This document shows positions 1 to 10,172 of a DNA stretch of 64,000 nucleotides, in pieces. Each line of letters opens with the position of its first letter. The first letter of the stretch is position 1. Position numbers and translations under genes: made by a program. This stretch comes from Anthoceros angustus (taxonomy: Eukaryota > Streptophyta > Anthocerotopsida > Anthocerotales > Anthocerotaceae), in contig MU008187.1 of assembly GCA_010909165.1 (NCBI GenBank), positions 700,247-764,246 of the forward strand, given 5' to 3'. Below the pieces are notes generated by a model. It was given only the letters and a program-made list of their open reading frames with translations, had not been told where the DNA came from and did no database searches.

Positions 1-238
1 AACAAACAAGTTAGGAGGATTGACACTGTGCAACACATCACAGAGCACTTTTCTGCCAGATTCCAAGTCTGCGGCAGATGCACAAGCTTGAAGGGTAGCT
101 ACAAAGACGTAACTGTCCGTTTTCACTTCTGAGCTACCCGTCTCATGATACAGTTGTATGGCCTCCTTAGGCTTCCCATGCTTAGCATATGCAGAGATCA
201 TGGAAGACAACATGAGGGCATTTGGTTTTCCCACCGAC
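1..238 (-). pseudogene. PPR gene fragment (N-terminal repeats), truncated at window edge
   Basis: Read on the minus strand this matches the second and third PPR motifs of the other copies (the ALQACA-LESGRK stretch and the WSSII-HAKHGKP stretch), with substitutions and no open frame across it. At about position 239 the match stops and the sequence becomes the 3' flank normally found downstream of a complete PPR copy. The piece is therefore the 5' part of another copy abutting the 3' flank of the next. It runs off the window edge, so its full extent is unknown. Confidence 0.7.
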
Positions 239-478
239 CCCACAGGATCTGAGCCAAATTCCAGGTGGGCCCCGACCCCTGATCGCCACGACCCAGCCAG
301 ATCGAAAGCAAGTCCACACAAAGCAGACGCCGTGCGTGAAGTTCTCCCTATGCCGCTCGATTCTGCTTATATCTACTTCAATGAGAGGTGCCAGGATCAG
401 TGTTAGCCATCTATGTTTATGCCTCAGTTTGGACAGGAATGAAGTTAAGCAAGCACATTCACTCCGAAAGCAATGTTC
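239..478 (-). repeat. Duplicated 3' flank of a PPR-DYW copy
   Basis: This non-coding block lies directly after the stop codon of the minus-strand PPR copy at 479. It is similar to the blocks after the stops of copy A (8395-8690) and copy C (42986-43345), including the stretch with the GGATCTG and CGACCCAG motifs. The copies therefore arose by duplication of whole loci, flanks included, and not by retroposition of a coding sequence. Confidence 0.65.
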
Positions 479-2515
479 TCACAGTCTACCCTTGCAACTG
501 CAACAACCTGCTGCGAATCGATGCACACGATACTCATCCCTAACAACAATGTCTCTCTGTTCAAGCTTTGACATGATCTCAGTAGAACTGCGGCAGTCAC
601 TACACATGGGTAGATTCTTCTTTACCACCAGAGGCGTCCCACTTGGAGCGTTCAAGAGACCAAACGCCAGAGCTAGCTTCTCAGAATGACCACAAAGCAC
701 ATCTTCCTTTTCCTTCTCAGACAGAGGTTTCAATACCAATTTTGTGTGAGGTACGTGGCCTCCACCTTGCTTCAGACGTGCTTTTGTGCTCTCTACCTTA
801 AGTGCAAAATCCTTTCCTTTCTCCCACCAGAAATCTGTGTACCTCCTTATTCACCTCAATGATCGCCACTGCAGGTTTCTTGTTAGCTCCTGCTGCCCTT
901 CATTGTGTCTCAATCCTGTCTACACCGCTCCACCTACCTGCATCTGCGTAGGCATTAGCCATGAGCACATAGGCAGACCCCATTTGAGGGTCCGCCATGA
1001 ACACCTCACAGCCCTCTCTATATCCCCGTGACTTTTGCAGGCATTCAACAAAGATATCAAGCCCACAAAATCACTTTGGACCCCACATGATAATAGCATT
1101 GTCTCTGCCTCAACTCGATGGCCAGCACGCCCAAGAAGATCAATCATGCAGGTGTAATGCTCAATAGCAGGTTTGATGCCATGTTGTTCAGCCATGGAAT
1201 CAAAGTGTTTGCGACCCTCATGGACTAGTCCCTCATGACTGCATGCTGCTATAAGGCAAGTAAAAGTAGGATCATTAGGCTGAACACCGGCAACTAACAT
1301 CTTCTCAAAGCAAGCTGGTGCCATGTGACCTTTATCACAAGCACCATACCCAGCAATCAGCGATGTCAATGTCACCACATCCTTTGTGGCCATGCTTTCA
1401 AAAACCTGGCGTGCATCTTCCAGTTCACCACATTTTGCATACATGTCCACCAGGCAGTTGCCCACCACTCATCATCCAGCAGTCCTCTTTCGACAATCTG
1501 TGAGTGCAGCTGCCTACGCTTCTGCAAGGCACAAGTGCTTCCACAGGCCTTCAGAAGGCAAGAAAAAGTAACAAGGTTAGCTAAAATGTCCCTTGCCTCC
1601 TCCATTTCTTCATACACAACAAGCGCCTCTTGGCCGAGTTCTTACTGTGCATACCCAGCAATCAATGCTGTCCATGTCACGTCATCCTTTGTGTTCATGC
1701 TGTCAAAAATCTGGCGTGCATCTTCCAGCTCACCACATTTTGCATACATGTCCACCAGGGAGTTGCCAACCAATAAGTTAGAAGGAATGCCACTGCGCAC
1801 CACATCACTGTGTACTTTTCTGCCAGATTCCAAGTCGGCAGCAAATGCACAAGCTTGAAGGGCAGCTACAAAGACATGATCATTCGCCTTCACTCTGACC
1901 TACCCATCTCATGGTATGCTATGGCCCCTCAGGTTTCCCGTGCTTAGCATGTGCAGAGATTATGGAAACCACAAGAAGACATCTGGTTTGCCCACCCTGG
2001 TGCACACACCCATGGACTCGCATATACCTATGTCATCATCATCCTTTGTGTTCATCTTGTCAAAAATCGCGTGCATCTTCCGACTCACCACATTGTGCAT
2101 ACATATTACCAAAGCAACAAACAAGTTAATAGGAATGCCACTCTGCACCACATCACAGTGCACTTTTCCGCCAGATTCCAAGTCGGCGGCCAATGCACAA
2201 GCTTGAAGAGCAGCTACAAAGACATGATCATTCGCCTTCACTCCTGACCTACCCATCTCATGGTATAGTTGTACTGCCTCATTAGGCTTCCCATGTTTAG
2301 CATGGGCAGAGATGATGGAAGACCACGTGAAAACATCTGGTTTGCCTACCCTGGTGAACACATCCATGGCTTTGTCTAGCCTTCCTCCAGATGCATATAT
2401 GCGCAAGATTTCCCCACGTAAGTAATCAACTCGTACCCGAGTTTGACACTGAGATCATAACTCGTCGCCCCACAACCAAAACCTTCTTAGCTGTACAAAG
2501 TTTTAGCTCGACTGA
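479..2515 (-). pseudogene. PPR-DYW:KP gene copy, frameshifted
   Basis: On the minus strand the order is N-terminal PPR motifs (about 2515-1960), PLS repeats with [15 protein letters not shown] signatures (1893-1372), E motifs ([23 protein letters not shown]) and a DYW-type domain ending GCCSCKGRL at 479. The deaminase-like motif reads HSE, where the other copies have HAE, and the last residue is L instead of P. The frame is interrupted repeatedly, so the parts lie in different frames. A functional copy would be a sequence-specific organelle RNA-editing factor. No leader like that of copies A, C and D is seen upstream, so the 5' end is also missing. Called a pseudogene, with the caution that some breaks could be consensus errors. 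Confidence 0.75.
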
Positions 2516-4242
2516 TGCGCCTGCTAATTCTGGGACAAGGTTGGGAAGTGGTGGGATGCACAACGGCCAAGGTCCAGAAGTGCACCTATGCAAGAAGACC
2601 ATGCTTCCATTACCCTACATTAGGAACAGAATGTCACAAAGAAAGTACTAGTTAGGTGTTCTAAGTTATAGGTTTAGGGAGGCTTCTATATTAGAATCGA
2701 TTCCTAGTCTGGGTTTCTCACTAGTCCTCTATCATCAATTAAGGACATTGTTATGTTCGTGGGGTGAGGTGTATTGTGGCAAATTAGGTGAGCTTAACTT
2801 TAATTAATGTTGTGTTGCTTGCATCCCCTGGCAATTTGAGATTAAAATTTGCTTTCCTAGTGCAAGGCTTAGAGTGATCGTTGTACAAGTGTTCTGAAGA
2901 GAGGAGTAGTTATAGGCTAAGTTCAAGAGATTCCTAGTACTGCATAGCTAATATGATAGTTGCAGAGTGCGTTATGAAACAGTGATCCTAAAATCATGGG
3001 AGAAACTCTTGTTTTGGTTAGAACTCGCGTGTCCATGAAGTACATGTTCGACTATTTCGTCATTGGTCCATTGGATGAATTTCAGGATGAATTTCTATAT
3101 GTTAAAGCAACTCTTAAATAATCAAGGGAAATGCAGACAAGCTATGAGAAAGGCATCAATATTAGGGTAGGAACTCTTATTTTTGTTCGAACTCGTGTCT
3201 TTGTCATATAAGGGTAGGAACTCTTGTTTTTGTAGGAACTCTTGTTTTTGTTGGAACTCGTGTCTACGTGAAGTGAAGCTGATGTTTGACAGTATGGATC
3301 CACTTGATATATTTTTAGAAGATTTTTCAAGTGTTATACATGAACATATCATAGTTGTTTTTAAATTAACAAAGAAAATGTTATTAGCCTATGCGAAAAA
3401 CAGGCCGCCTGTACATGTAACCAGTGATGATACAAATACATATACATATATAATATATGATATAGATACGATAGATAATACAAATACAGATAAGGCAGAT
3501 GATACGGATTCAAATATAATAGATTTAAATAGATACAGTGAATGAGTAGTATGCTTGTGATGAAATCTTAAAATTAATGGATTGATAATATGCTTGGTGA
3601 CGAAATCTTAAAAACTTGATGAATTGATTGACTTCATACGTTTCCTCGTATAGACACTTGCTAAAAAAGTTTCCCGTTACAAAGAGCGATTTGAAACGGG
3701 CTCACGGCTACTTATCATACTAGTGCACGTTAAGGTTGCCCTTCATGATAAATTATATCCTCTATTTTATAAAAAAATAATTTAATTTGATGAACAAGGG
3801 AAGGAGCATGCATATGACAGAGATCCCATTGGCGGATGTATCCAGGCAGAATTGGCACAATCCAACCTAGGACAAGCCAATTTCAGAGCGAATCTGGAGT
3901 CAATTTGCAGTCTGCCATTTTTGGAGACCTGGTGTGCCTGAATCTGGTGAAAGGGAGGGCGCTGTGGTTTGTTGAACTCGAAGTCGGGATCCTCTTACAT
4001 GTAGAGCAGCATTGGTCGACGAGACCTGCACAAACTGGAATCTAGTCTGTGAAGAGCAAATCCAAACCAGAATTTTAGGCTTTTGGGCGCCTGGGGCGAC
4101 TGCGGATTGCCCTTATACAAGGATTTATGGCTGGATAAAGCATCCTTCTAATCTGCTTGAATCAAATCCAAGGATGGCTATGGAAAAGAGACGGGGAGTT
4201 CGTTTGGAATGTAAGGTTTGTAGGGTGCTGGCTGCTGTGGAG
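2516..4242. other. AT-rich intergenic DNA with short repeats
   Basis: No gene is supported. Short repeated strings are present: an AACTCTTGTTTTTGTT-like string recurs at about 3001-3030 and three times in 3168-3265, and ATGCTTG(G)TGA(T/C)GAAATCTTAAAA occurs at about 3551 and 3589. A small perfect inverted repeat (CCCGTT...AACGGG) lies near 3672-3700. A 120-residue open frame at 3183-3545 has biased composition and is not convincing. Confidence 0.5.
3712..3790. mobile_element. Solo end of a MITE-like element
   Basis: The stretch with ACTAGTGCACGTTAAGG and GATAAATTATA, followed by an AT-rich run, matches both terminal inverted repeats of the element at 15051-15402. No opposite end is visible within about 500 bases, so this is a solo or truncated copy of the same dispersed family. 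Confidence 0.5.
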
Positions 4243-4850
4243 GCTGTGGATGAGCGGCCTAGTCTTGTCCATGCACCTCCGACAGCGGTCCCTGAACGAT
4301 GGCCATAGCAAAGGCTGAAGCTTCGTTTCTTCTCTTTGCACGTCATTAGCTTTCAGGCGGGACTCAACAATCTGGTGTGTTTACAGGGATTCTACGAAGA
4401 ACTCCTACTAACCTCATCTTAGGGAGTCGACTCCTGGCAAGCAAAGCTTCCAGGTGCAGCAGTGTAAGTCGCCCAGCACTTCCACTCCTGAGAAAGTGTG
4501 TGGGTAGGGACGGGCTTTCCAGCGATGGTCGTTGCCAGGAGCAGGAGAACCTGCGGCAACAATTTTTTCTGGACCGTACCAGGTGCTGGGTCAACAGACA
4601 GATAAGAATAGCTCCCGTTCTCCTGAATTCCGGCGAAAGGGGTCCGCCGAGGTGCTATGGGTAGACAACATGTTTAAAACAGCTTGGGTTGATGAGCAGC
4701 TCGTTTCCTTGAATATGAGATGGGTCACGGTGCCTCTCCTTCCAAGTCGAGCTCTTCAATAATCATGAACCTGGACGGCGTGCAGGTTCTGAAATGGGCT
4801 CCAGCAGTGTAAGGAGCCCAGCACTTCCACATCCGATGGGCCATGGTGCC
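4243..4850 (+). pseudogene. Orphan PPR leader (5' part only)
   Basis: This repeats the start of the PPR loci: the upstream string with CCGACAGCGGTCCCTGAACGATGG, then the leader region (TTCTACGA, AGCAAAGC, CCAGGTGCAGCAGTGTAAG, GAATTCCGGCGAAAGGGGTCC, AGCTTGGGTTGATGAGCAGC). It stops after the equivalent of leader residue 140, before any PPR motif, and the frame is broken near the start codon. It is a truncated duplicate that cannot encode an RNA-binding array. Confidence 0.75.
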
Positions 4851-5709
4851 TCCCTAAAAGAACAAATTATCGCCCGGCCAAGTTCCTAAGCAGTGCATCG
4901 GCTAGCGCCTGTAACCTGCCTATCAAAACCCCTCATGTTGGACCTATCATAACCCCTCATGTTGGACAAGAATCCCAAGAAGGCGAAATTGTAGGGAGGA
5001 GTAGCCTTGCCAGCGCGCAAGACAAGAAGCCAAATGCCACCTATGATCCTCCAAGTGGAAGAGAGCGTCCATATGTGCCAGGTCTGAAAACATATGGACA
5101 GGTCTGAAAACTCCTCGACGGAGACCCATAAACACTTGGAAGAGAGCGTCCATATGTGCCAGGTCTGAAAACATATGGACAGGTCTGAAAACTCCTCGAC
5201 GGAGACCCATAAAAGGAGTGGACACAAGGGATAAAGGTTGGCAAGTTGTCCACTTACATACCTCCATCTTTAGCTCGTCGAAAATGGCCGCCCTAGAGAC
5301 CGTGTTAGAAGTATTTAGTCGTACTAGAGACCTTGTTAGAAGTGGGTTCGGGAATCGTCGAGGGGCGCCCACCAGTTGATCAACGAGCTAAGGTACGTTC
5401 TAGAGTCGTCGGGCTGCAGGTCGTGAGAGAATAGCATAGGGGTTCGACGAGGGCCTGGTCCAGGCAAAATTTCATCGCGATTCAAAAAGAAACAAGTGCG
5501 ATTCGGAAGGCCAAGGTCGGGCCAAGAATCTCTCCCGCTATCTATATCCCGTAATACACTCAAATGTACCTCATGATGTCTCCCAACGGTAGATTATCGA
5601 AATCGCTTATGCTAGGTAAAGCCCATGGACGTTTTTAGACTTTAGCTTCTACCTAGGCAATCTGTCAGAGTCTTCAGTTAGACCATCTTCCCAGGGCAGC
5701 CCCTGAACG
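4851..5709. other. Intergenic region upstream of PPR copy A
   Basis: There is no confident gene. A minus-strand open frame (5372-4947) covers the 81-bp direct repeat and reads through both copies in frame, but it resembles no family I recognise. Two 22-bp direct copies ending in CCCCTCATGTTGGAC lie at about 4920-4965. The last 60 bases before 5710 match the sequence immediately upstream of the other PPR leaders. Confidence 0.4.
5057..5216. repeat. 81-bp tandem direct repeat, two copies
   Basis: The string beginning GGAAGAGAGCGTCCATATG recurs exactly 81 bases later. The unit is a multiple of three, so the minus-strand frame through it carries a 27-residue duplication (MGLRRGVFRPVHMFSD...). 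Within each unit AGGTCTGAAAA is itself duplicated. Confidence 0.85.
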
Positions 5710-8394
5710 ATGAACACACCATGGCAACCGGACCCGTTCTGGACCCAACAAGTTGATGTGTGTACAGGGATTCTACGAGGAGCCCCCGCTCACCTCATCT
5801 TAGGGAGCCAACCCCTGGCAAGTAAAGCCTCCAGGTGCAGCAGTGTGAGGAGTCCAGTACTTCGACTTCCGAGAAAATGTTTGGGTGGGGACGGGTTTGA
5901 TGATCGTGGCCAGGAGCAGGAGCGTTTGTGGCAAGAATTTTTTCTGGACCCTACCATGTGGTGGGATAACAGACGAAATAAGAAGAGCTCCCGTTCCCCT
6001 GACTTCCGGCGTAAGGGGTCCGGCGAGGTGCTGTGGTTAAACGGCATTTTCAAGCCAGCTTGGGTTGATGAGCAGCTCGTTTCCTTGGATATGCAGATGG
6101 GTCATGGTGCCTTTCCTTCCGACTCCAGCTCTCCGGATAAGCCTGAACTTAGCAGGCGTGCAGGATCGGAAGTGTGCGTCGTCACGGCTGTAACCGTGAG
6201 CACGTTATGTCAGCAGGGAAAGCTTTTTGAGGCCGTTGGAGCCCTGGAATCTCTGGCGCAGACAGACTCTGCTGTTTCGCAGTCTCTGTTTTGCAATGTG
6301 CTGAAACTGTGTACAGCGAAGAAGGATTTGGTTGCGGGGCGACGAGTTCATGATCTCACCGTCAAGCTTGGGTACGAGTCGAATGCATACTTGGGGAACC
6401 ATATCTTGCGCATGTATGCATGTGGAGGTAGGCTAGAGGAGGCCATGGATGTGTTCACCAGAGTGGGGAAACCAGATGTTATCACGTGGGGTTCCATCAT
6501 CTTTGCATATGCTCAGCATGGGAAACCTAATGAGGCCATACAACTGTACCATGAGATGCGTAGGTCAGGAGTGAAGGCGAATGGTCACGTCTTTGTAGCT
6601 GCCCTTCAAGCTTGTGCATTTGCTGCCGACTTGGAATCTGGCAGAAAAGTGCACTGTGATGTGTTGCACAGTGGCATTCCTACTAACTTGTTTGTTGGCA
6701 ACTGCCTGGTGGACATGTATGCAAAATGTGGCGAACTGAAAGATGCACGCCAGGTTTTTGACAGCATGGCCACAAAGGATGTGGTGACATGGAATGCCCT
6801 GATTGCTGGGTATGTAAAATGTGGTGAACTGGAAGATGCACGCCAGGCTTTTGACAACCTGGCCACCAAGAATGTGGTGACATGGACCGCCTTGATTGCT
6901 GGGTATGCACAGCAAGGACTTGGACATGAGGCACTTGTTTTGTATGGAGAAATGGAGGAGGCGGGCCTCATTTTGGCTAACCATTTCACTTTTGCTTGCC
7001 TCCTGAAGGCCTGTGGAAGCACCGGTGCCTTACAGAAGGGAAGGCAGCTGCACTCACGGATTGTTGAAAGAGGACTGCTGGATGACGTAGTTGTGGGCAC
7101 TTGCTTGGTGGACATGTATGCAAAATGTGGTGAACTGGAAGATGCACGCCAGGTTTTTGACAGCATGAACACAAAGAATGTGGTGACATGGACGACGCTA
7201 ATTGCTGGGTATGCACAGCAAGGACTCGGCCAAGACGCGCTTGCTGTGTATGATCAAATGGAGCAGGAAGGCCCCAATTTGGCTAACCATGTTACTTTTG
7301 CTTGCCTTCTGAAGGCCTGTGCAAGCACTGGTGCCTTACAGAAGGGCAGGCAGCTGCACTCACAGATTGTGGAAAGAGGACTGCTGGATGACGTAGTGTG
7401 GGCACCTGCCTGGTGGACATGTATGCAAAATGTGGTGAACTGGAAGATGCACGCCAGGTTTTTGACAGCATGGCCACAAAGGATGTGGTGACATGGACCG
7501 CCTGATATCTGGGTATGGTACTTGTGATGAAGGTCACAAGGCACTAGCTTGTTTTGAGGAGATGTTAGTTGCCGGTATTCAGCCTAATGATGCTACTTTT
7601 ACTTGCCTTCTAGTAGCATGCAGTCATGAGGACTGGTCCATGAGGGTCGCAAGCACTTTGATTCCATGGCTGAACAGCATGGCATCAAACCTACTATTGA
7701 GCATTACACCTGCATGATTGATCTTCTTGGGCGTGCAGGCCATTTAGATGAGGCAGAGAAGATGCTATTATCATGTGAGGGCCAAAGTAATGTTGTGGGC
7801 TTGATGTCTTTGTTGAATGCCTGCAAAAGTCACGGGGATTTAGAGAGGGCGGTGTGGTGTTTTGAAAGCATTGTTAGGCTGGACCCTGAATGCACGTCTG
7901 CGCATGTGCTCATGGCCAATGCTTATGCAGACGCTGGTAGGTGGAGTGATGTAGACAGGATTGAAACACAGAGAATTGTAGCAGGAACTAAGAAACCTGC
8001 AGTGGCTACCATTGAGGTGAATAAGGAGGTACATAGATTTGTGGTGGGAGAAAGAAAAGAGGATATTGCACTTAAGGTGGAGAGCATGAATGCACGTCTG
8101 AAGCGGGAAGGAGGCCACGTACCTCAGACAAAGTTGGTGTTGAAGCCTCTGTCTGAGAAGGGAAAGGAAGATGCGCTCTGTGGGCATGCTGAGAAGCTAG
8201 CTCTAGCGTTTGGTCTGTTGAACACTCCGAGTGGGACACCGCTGGTGGTAACGAAGAATCTACGCATGTGCAGTGACTGCCACAGTTCCACGGAGATCAT
8301 GTCAAGGCTCGAAGAGAGAGACATTGTTGTAAGGGATGGGTACCGTGTGCATCGATTCACAGCTGGTTGTTGCAGTTGTAAGGGTCGACCATGA
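5710..8394 (+). CDS. PPR-DYW:KP RNA-editing factor, copy A (nearly intact)
   Basis: It encodes about 890 residues. The start ATG at 5710 lies in the conserved context CCTGAACGATG, and the leader ([11 protein letters not shown]) is shared by all copies. About 150 leader residues precede PPR motifs in S and P-L-S order, each unit bearing MYAKCGEL and WNALIAGY signatures. E motifs follow ([20 protein letters not shown]), then a DYW-type domain. That domain has KKPA at 7990-8001 in place of the PG box, HAE at 8185-8193 and CSDC at 8269-8280, and ends GRP at 8391. From family knowledge it would bind an organelle transcript and edit it, with KP variants linked to U-to-C change. Three one-base losses break the frame, at about 7402, 7502 and 7632. 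Each lies in a base run or tiny repeat, so sequencing error or recent decay are both possible. No intron is needed to read it. Confidence 0.8.
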
Positions 8395-8690
8395 GAAAAA
8401 TGAAGTACCCAGTGGTCCACTAGTTTTCGCAGAAGAACATTGCTTTTGGGGTGAATGTGCTTGCGTAATGCTATCCCTGTCCAAACTGAGACATGGACAT
8501 GGATGGCTAAGACTGATCCTGGCTCATCATAACAGAAAGAATCTGAATGGAGCACCACGGGGGGATGGCGCCTCGCGTGGACTCGCTTGCAGTCCGGCTG
8601 GGTGATGGAGATAATGGATCGGGGGTGCAGGCCTGGAATTTGGCTCAGATCCGGTCGGGTTGTGCTTGCCAGATTGAGGTTGTGTCGAGA
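8395..8690 (+). repeat. Duplicated 3' flank of PPR copy A
   Basis: This non-coding sequence after the copy A stop is homologous to the flanks after the minus-strand copies at 479 and 43346 (shared GATCCTGGC, CATCATAACAGA and CTCAGATCC-like strings). It marks the right limit of the original duplicated unit. Confidence 0.65.
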
Positions 8691-9650
8691 TGAGAGAAAA
8701 CTTTTTGTGTTGCACAGTGGCATTCATCCGGACTTGTTTGTTAGCAACTGCCTGGTGGACATGTATGCATAATGTGGCGAACTGAAATATGTATGCCAGG
8801 TTTTTCACAGCATGGCCACAAAGGACGTGGTGACATGGAATGCCCTGATATCTGGGCATGCATAGGAAGGACTCAGCCAGGAGGTGCTTGTTCTGTATGG
8901 ACAAATGGAGCTAGAGGGTCTCATTTCAGTCGACCATGTTACTTTTGCTTGCCTTCTGAAGGCCTGTGGAAGCACTGGTGCCCTACAGAAGGGCAGGCAG
9001 CTGCCCTCACAGATTGCAAAAGAGGACTGCTGGATGACGTACTGGTGGGCACCTGTCTGGTGGAAATGTATGCAAAATGTGGTGAACTGAAAGATGCCTG
9101 CTGGGTTTGGGACATCCTGGTCACAAAGACACTGGTATTCTGGACTTTGCTGATTGCTTGGTATGCCCAACAAGGGCTTGGAGGCGCTTGGTGTGTATGG
9201 AGAAATAGAGTAGGGCCTGATTGTAACTTACCATGTTACGTTTTGCTACCTTCAGAAGTCCTGTGGAAGCACTGGTCCCTTACAGAATGGCAGGCAGCTG
9301 CACTCATTTTTCGAAAGAGCACTGGTGTATGGGGTTGTATTCCCACTGCCTTGTGGAAATGCATGCAAAATGTGGTGAGCTGGAGAATGCACGCCAGGAA
9401 TTTGACATCTTGGCCTCAGAGAATGTCGTGACACAGAATGCCCTAATTGGTGGGTATCCATAACAAGGATTTGGCGGAAAGATGCTTGTTGTGTATGGAC
9501 AAATGGAGTAGTAGGGCCCCGTGGCTGACGGTGTTGCATCTGCTTGGCTTCTTAAGGTCTGTTGCAAGCACTGGTGCCTTGCAGAAGGGCGGGCAGCTGC
9601 ACTCACAGATTGTTGAAAGAGGACTGCTGGTTGTCGGAACACGACGTTAG
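8691..9650 (+). pseudogene. Eroded PPR array without leader or DYW domain
   Basis: Recognisable motifs ([45 protein letters not shown]) occur in all three frames with point mutations and in-frame stops, for example a TAA just after the first VDMYA at 8769-8771 and a TAG near 8862. About three PLS modules are represented. Unlike the other broken copies it carries many substitutions as well as indels, so it is a genuinely old pseudogene. Confidence 0.8.
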
Positions 9651-10172
9651 GTTTCAAGGTTCGGTGCGAGTTTCCAGCGGCAGCCAAGGAGTCACGAGTC
9701 AGGAATTTCCAAGACACACTGATTGGATTGTCATGCTGGGCCGAGCTGATGGCGCAGTTCCGAGAGGGGTTACTAGTACCAAGTGTGAGAAATCATAGCG
9801 TGCTGCCAGGCAGTGTAAGCTAATGGATTTTGAGCAAGTTTGCATGGCCAGCAGCAAGATTATAGCTTGATGATGACGGTTGGAAAATAAGGGTTTTGGA
9901 AGTTTTTGGGAAAAGTAATATGGAGCCATGGAAATTATTTGATCACTATTCCTGAAGATCATACTTATGTGATGTTGGAGCTAATGTAACAGAGGTAGCA
10001 AATTAGCTAATCTGACAGAGGTAGCAAACCAGCTAATGTAACAGAGGTAGCAAATCAGGCCGCATAAGGTAAGGGTAATCGGGTAGTGATCATGAAGGAT
10101 CTTCATTTTTCACTTTTTGAGTGAAAAGTTAAGTTTTTCAAAGGAGAAAGCGCACGTCCCATACAAAAGGGA
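9651..10172. other. Intergenic region with a 26-bp tandem repeat
   Basis: No gene is seen. The only structure is the 26-bp triplet repeat at 9980-10057. The 3' end of the minus-strand tryptophan-repeat gene lies at the right edge. Confidence 0.5.
9980..10057. repeat. 26-bp tandem repeat, three copies
   Basis: Units start at 9980, 10006 and 10032 and share GCTAAT...ACAGAGGTAGCAAA with few differences. Confidence 0.9.

Noticed and set aside
3183-3545. 120-residue open frame with Asp/Thr-rich end
   Set aside because: AT-rich, simple-sequence composition and overlap with short direct repeats; no family match.
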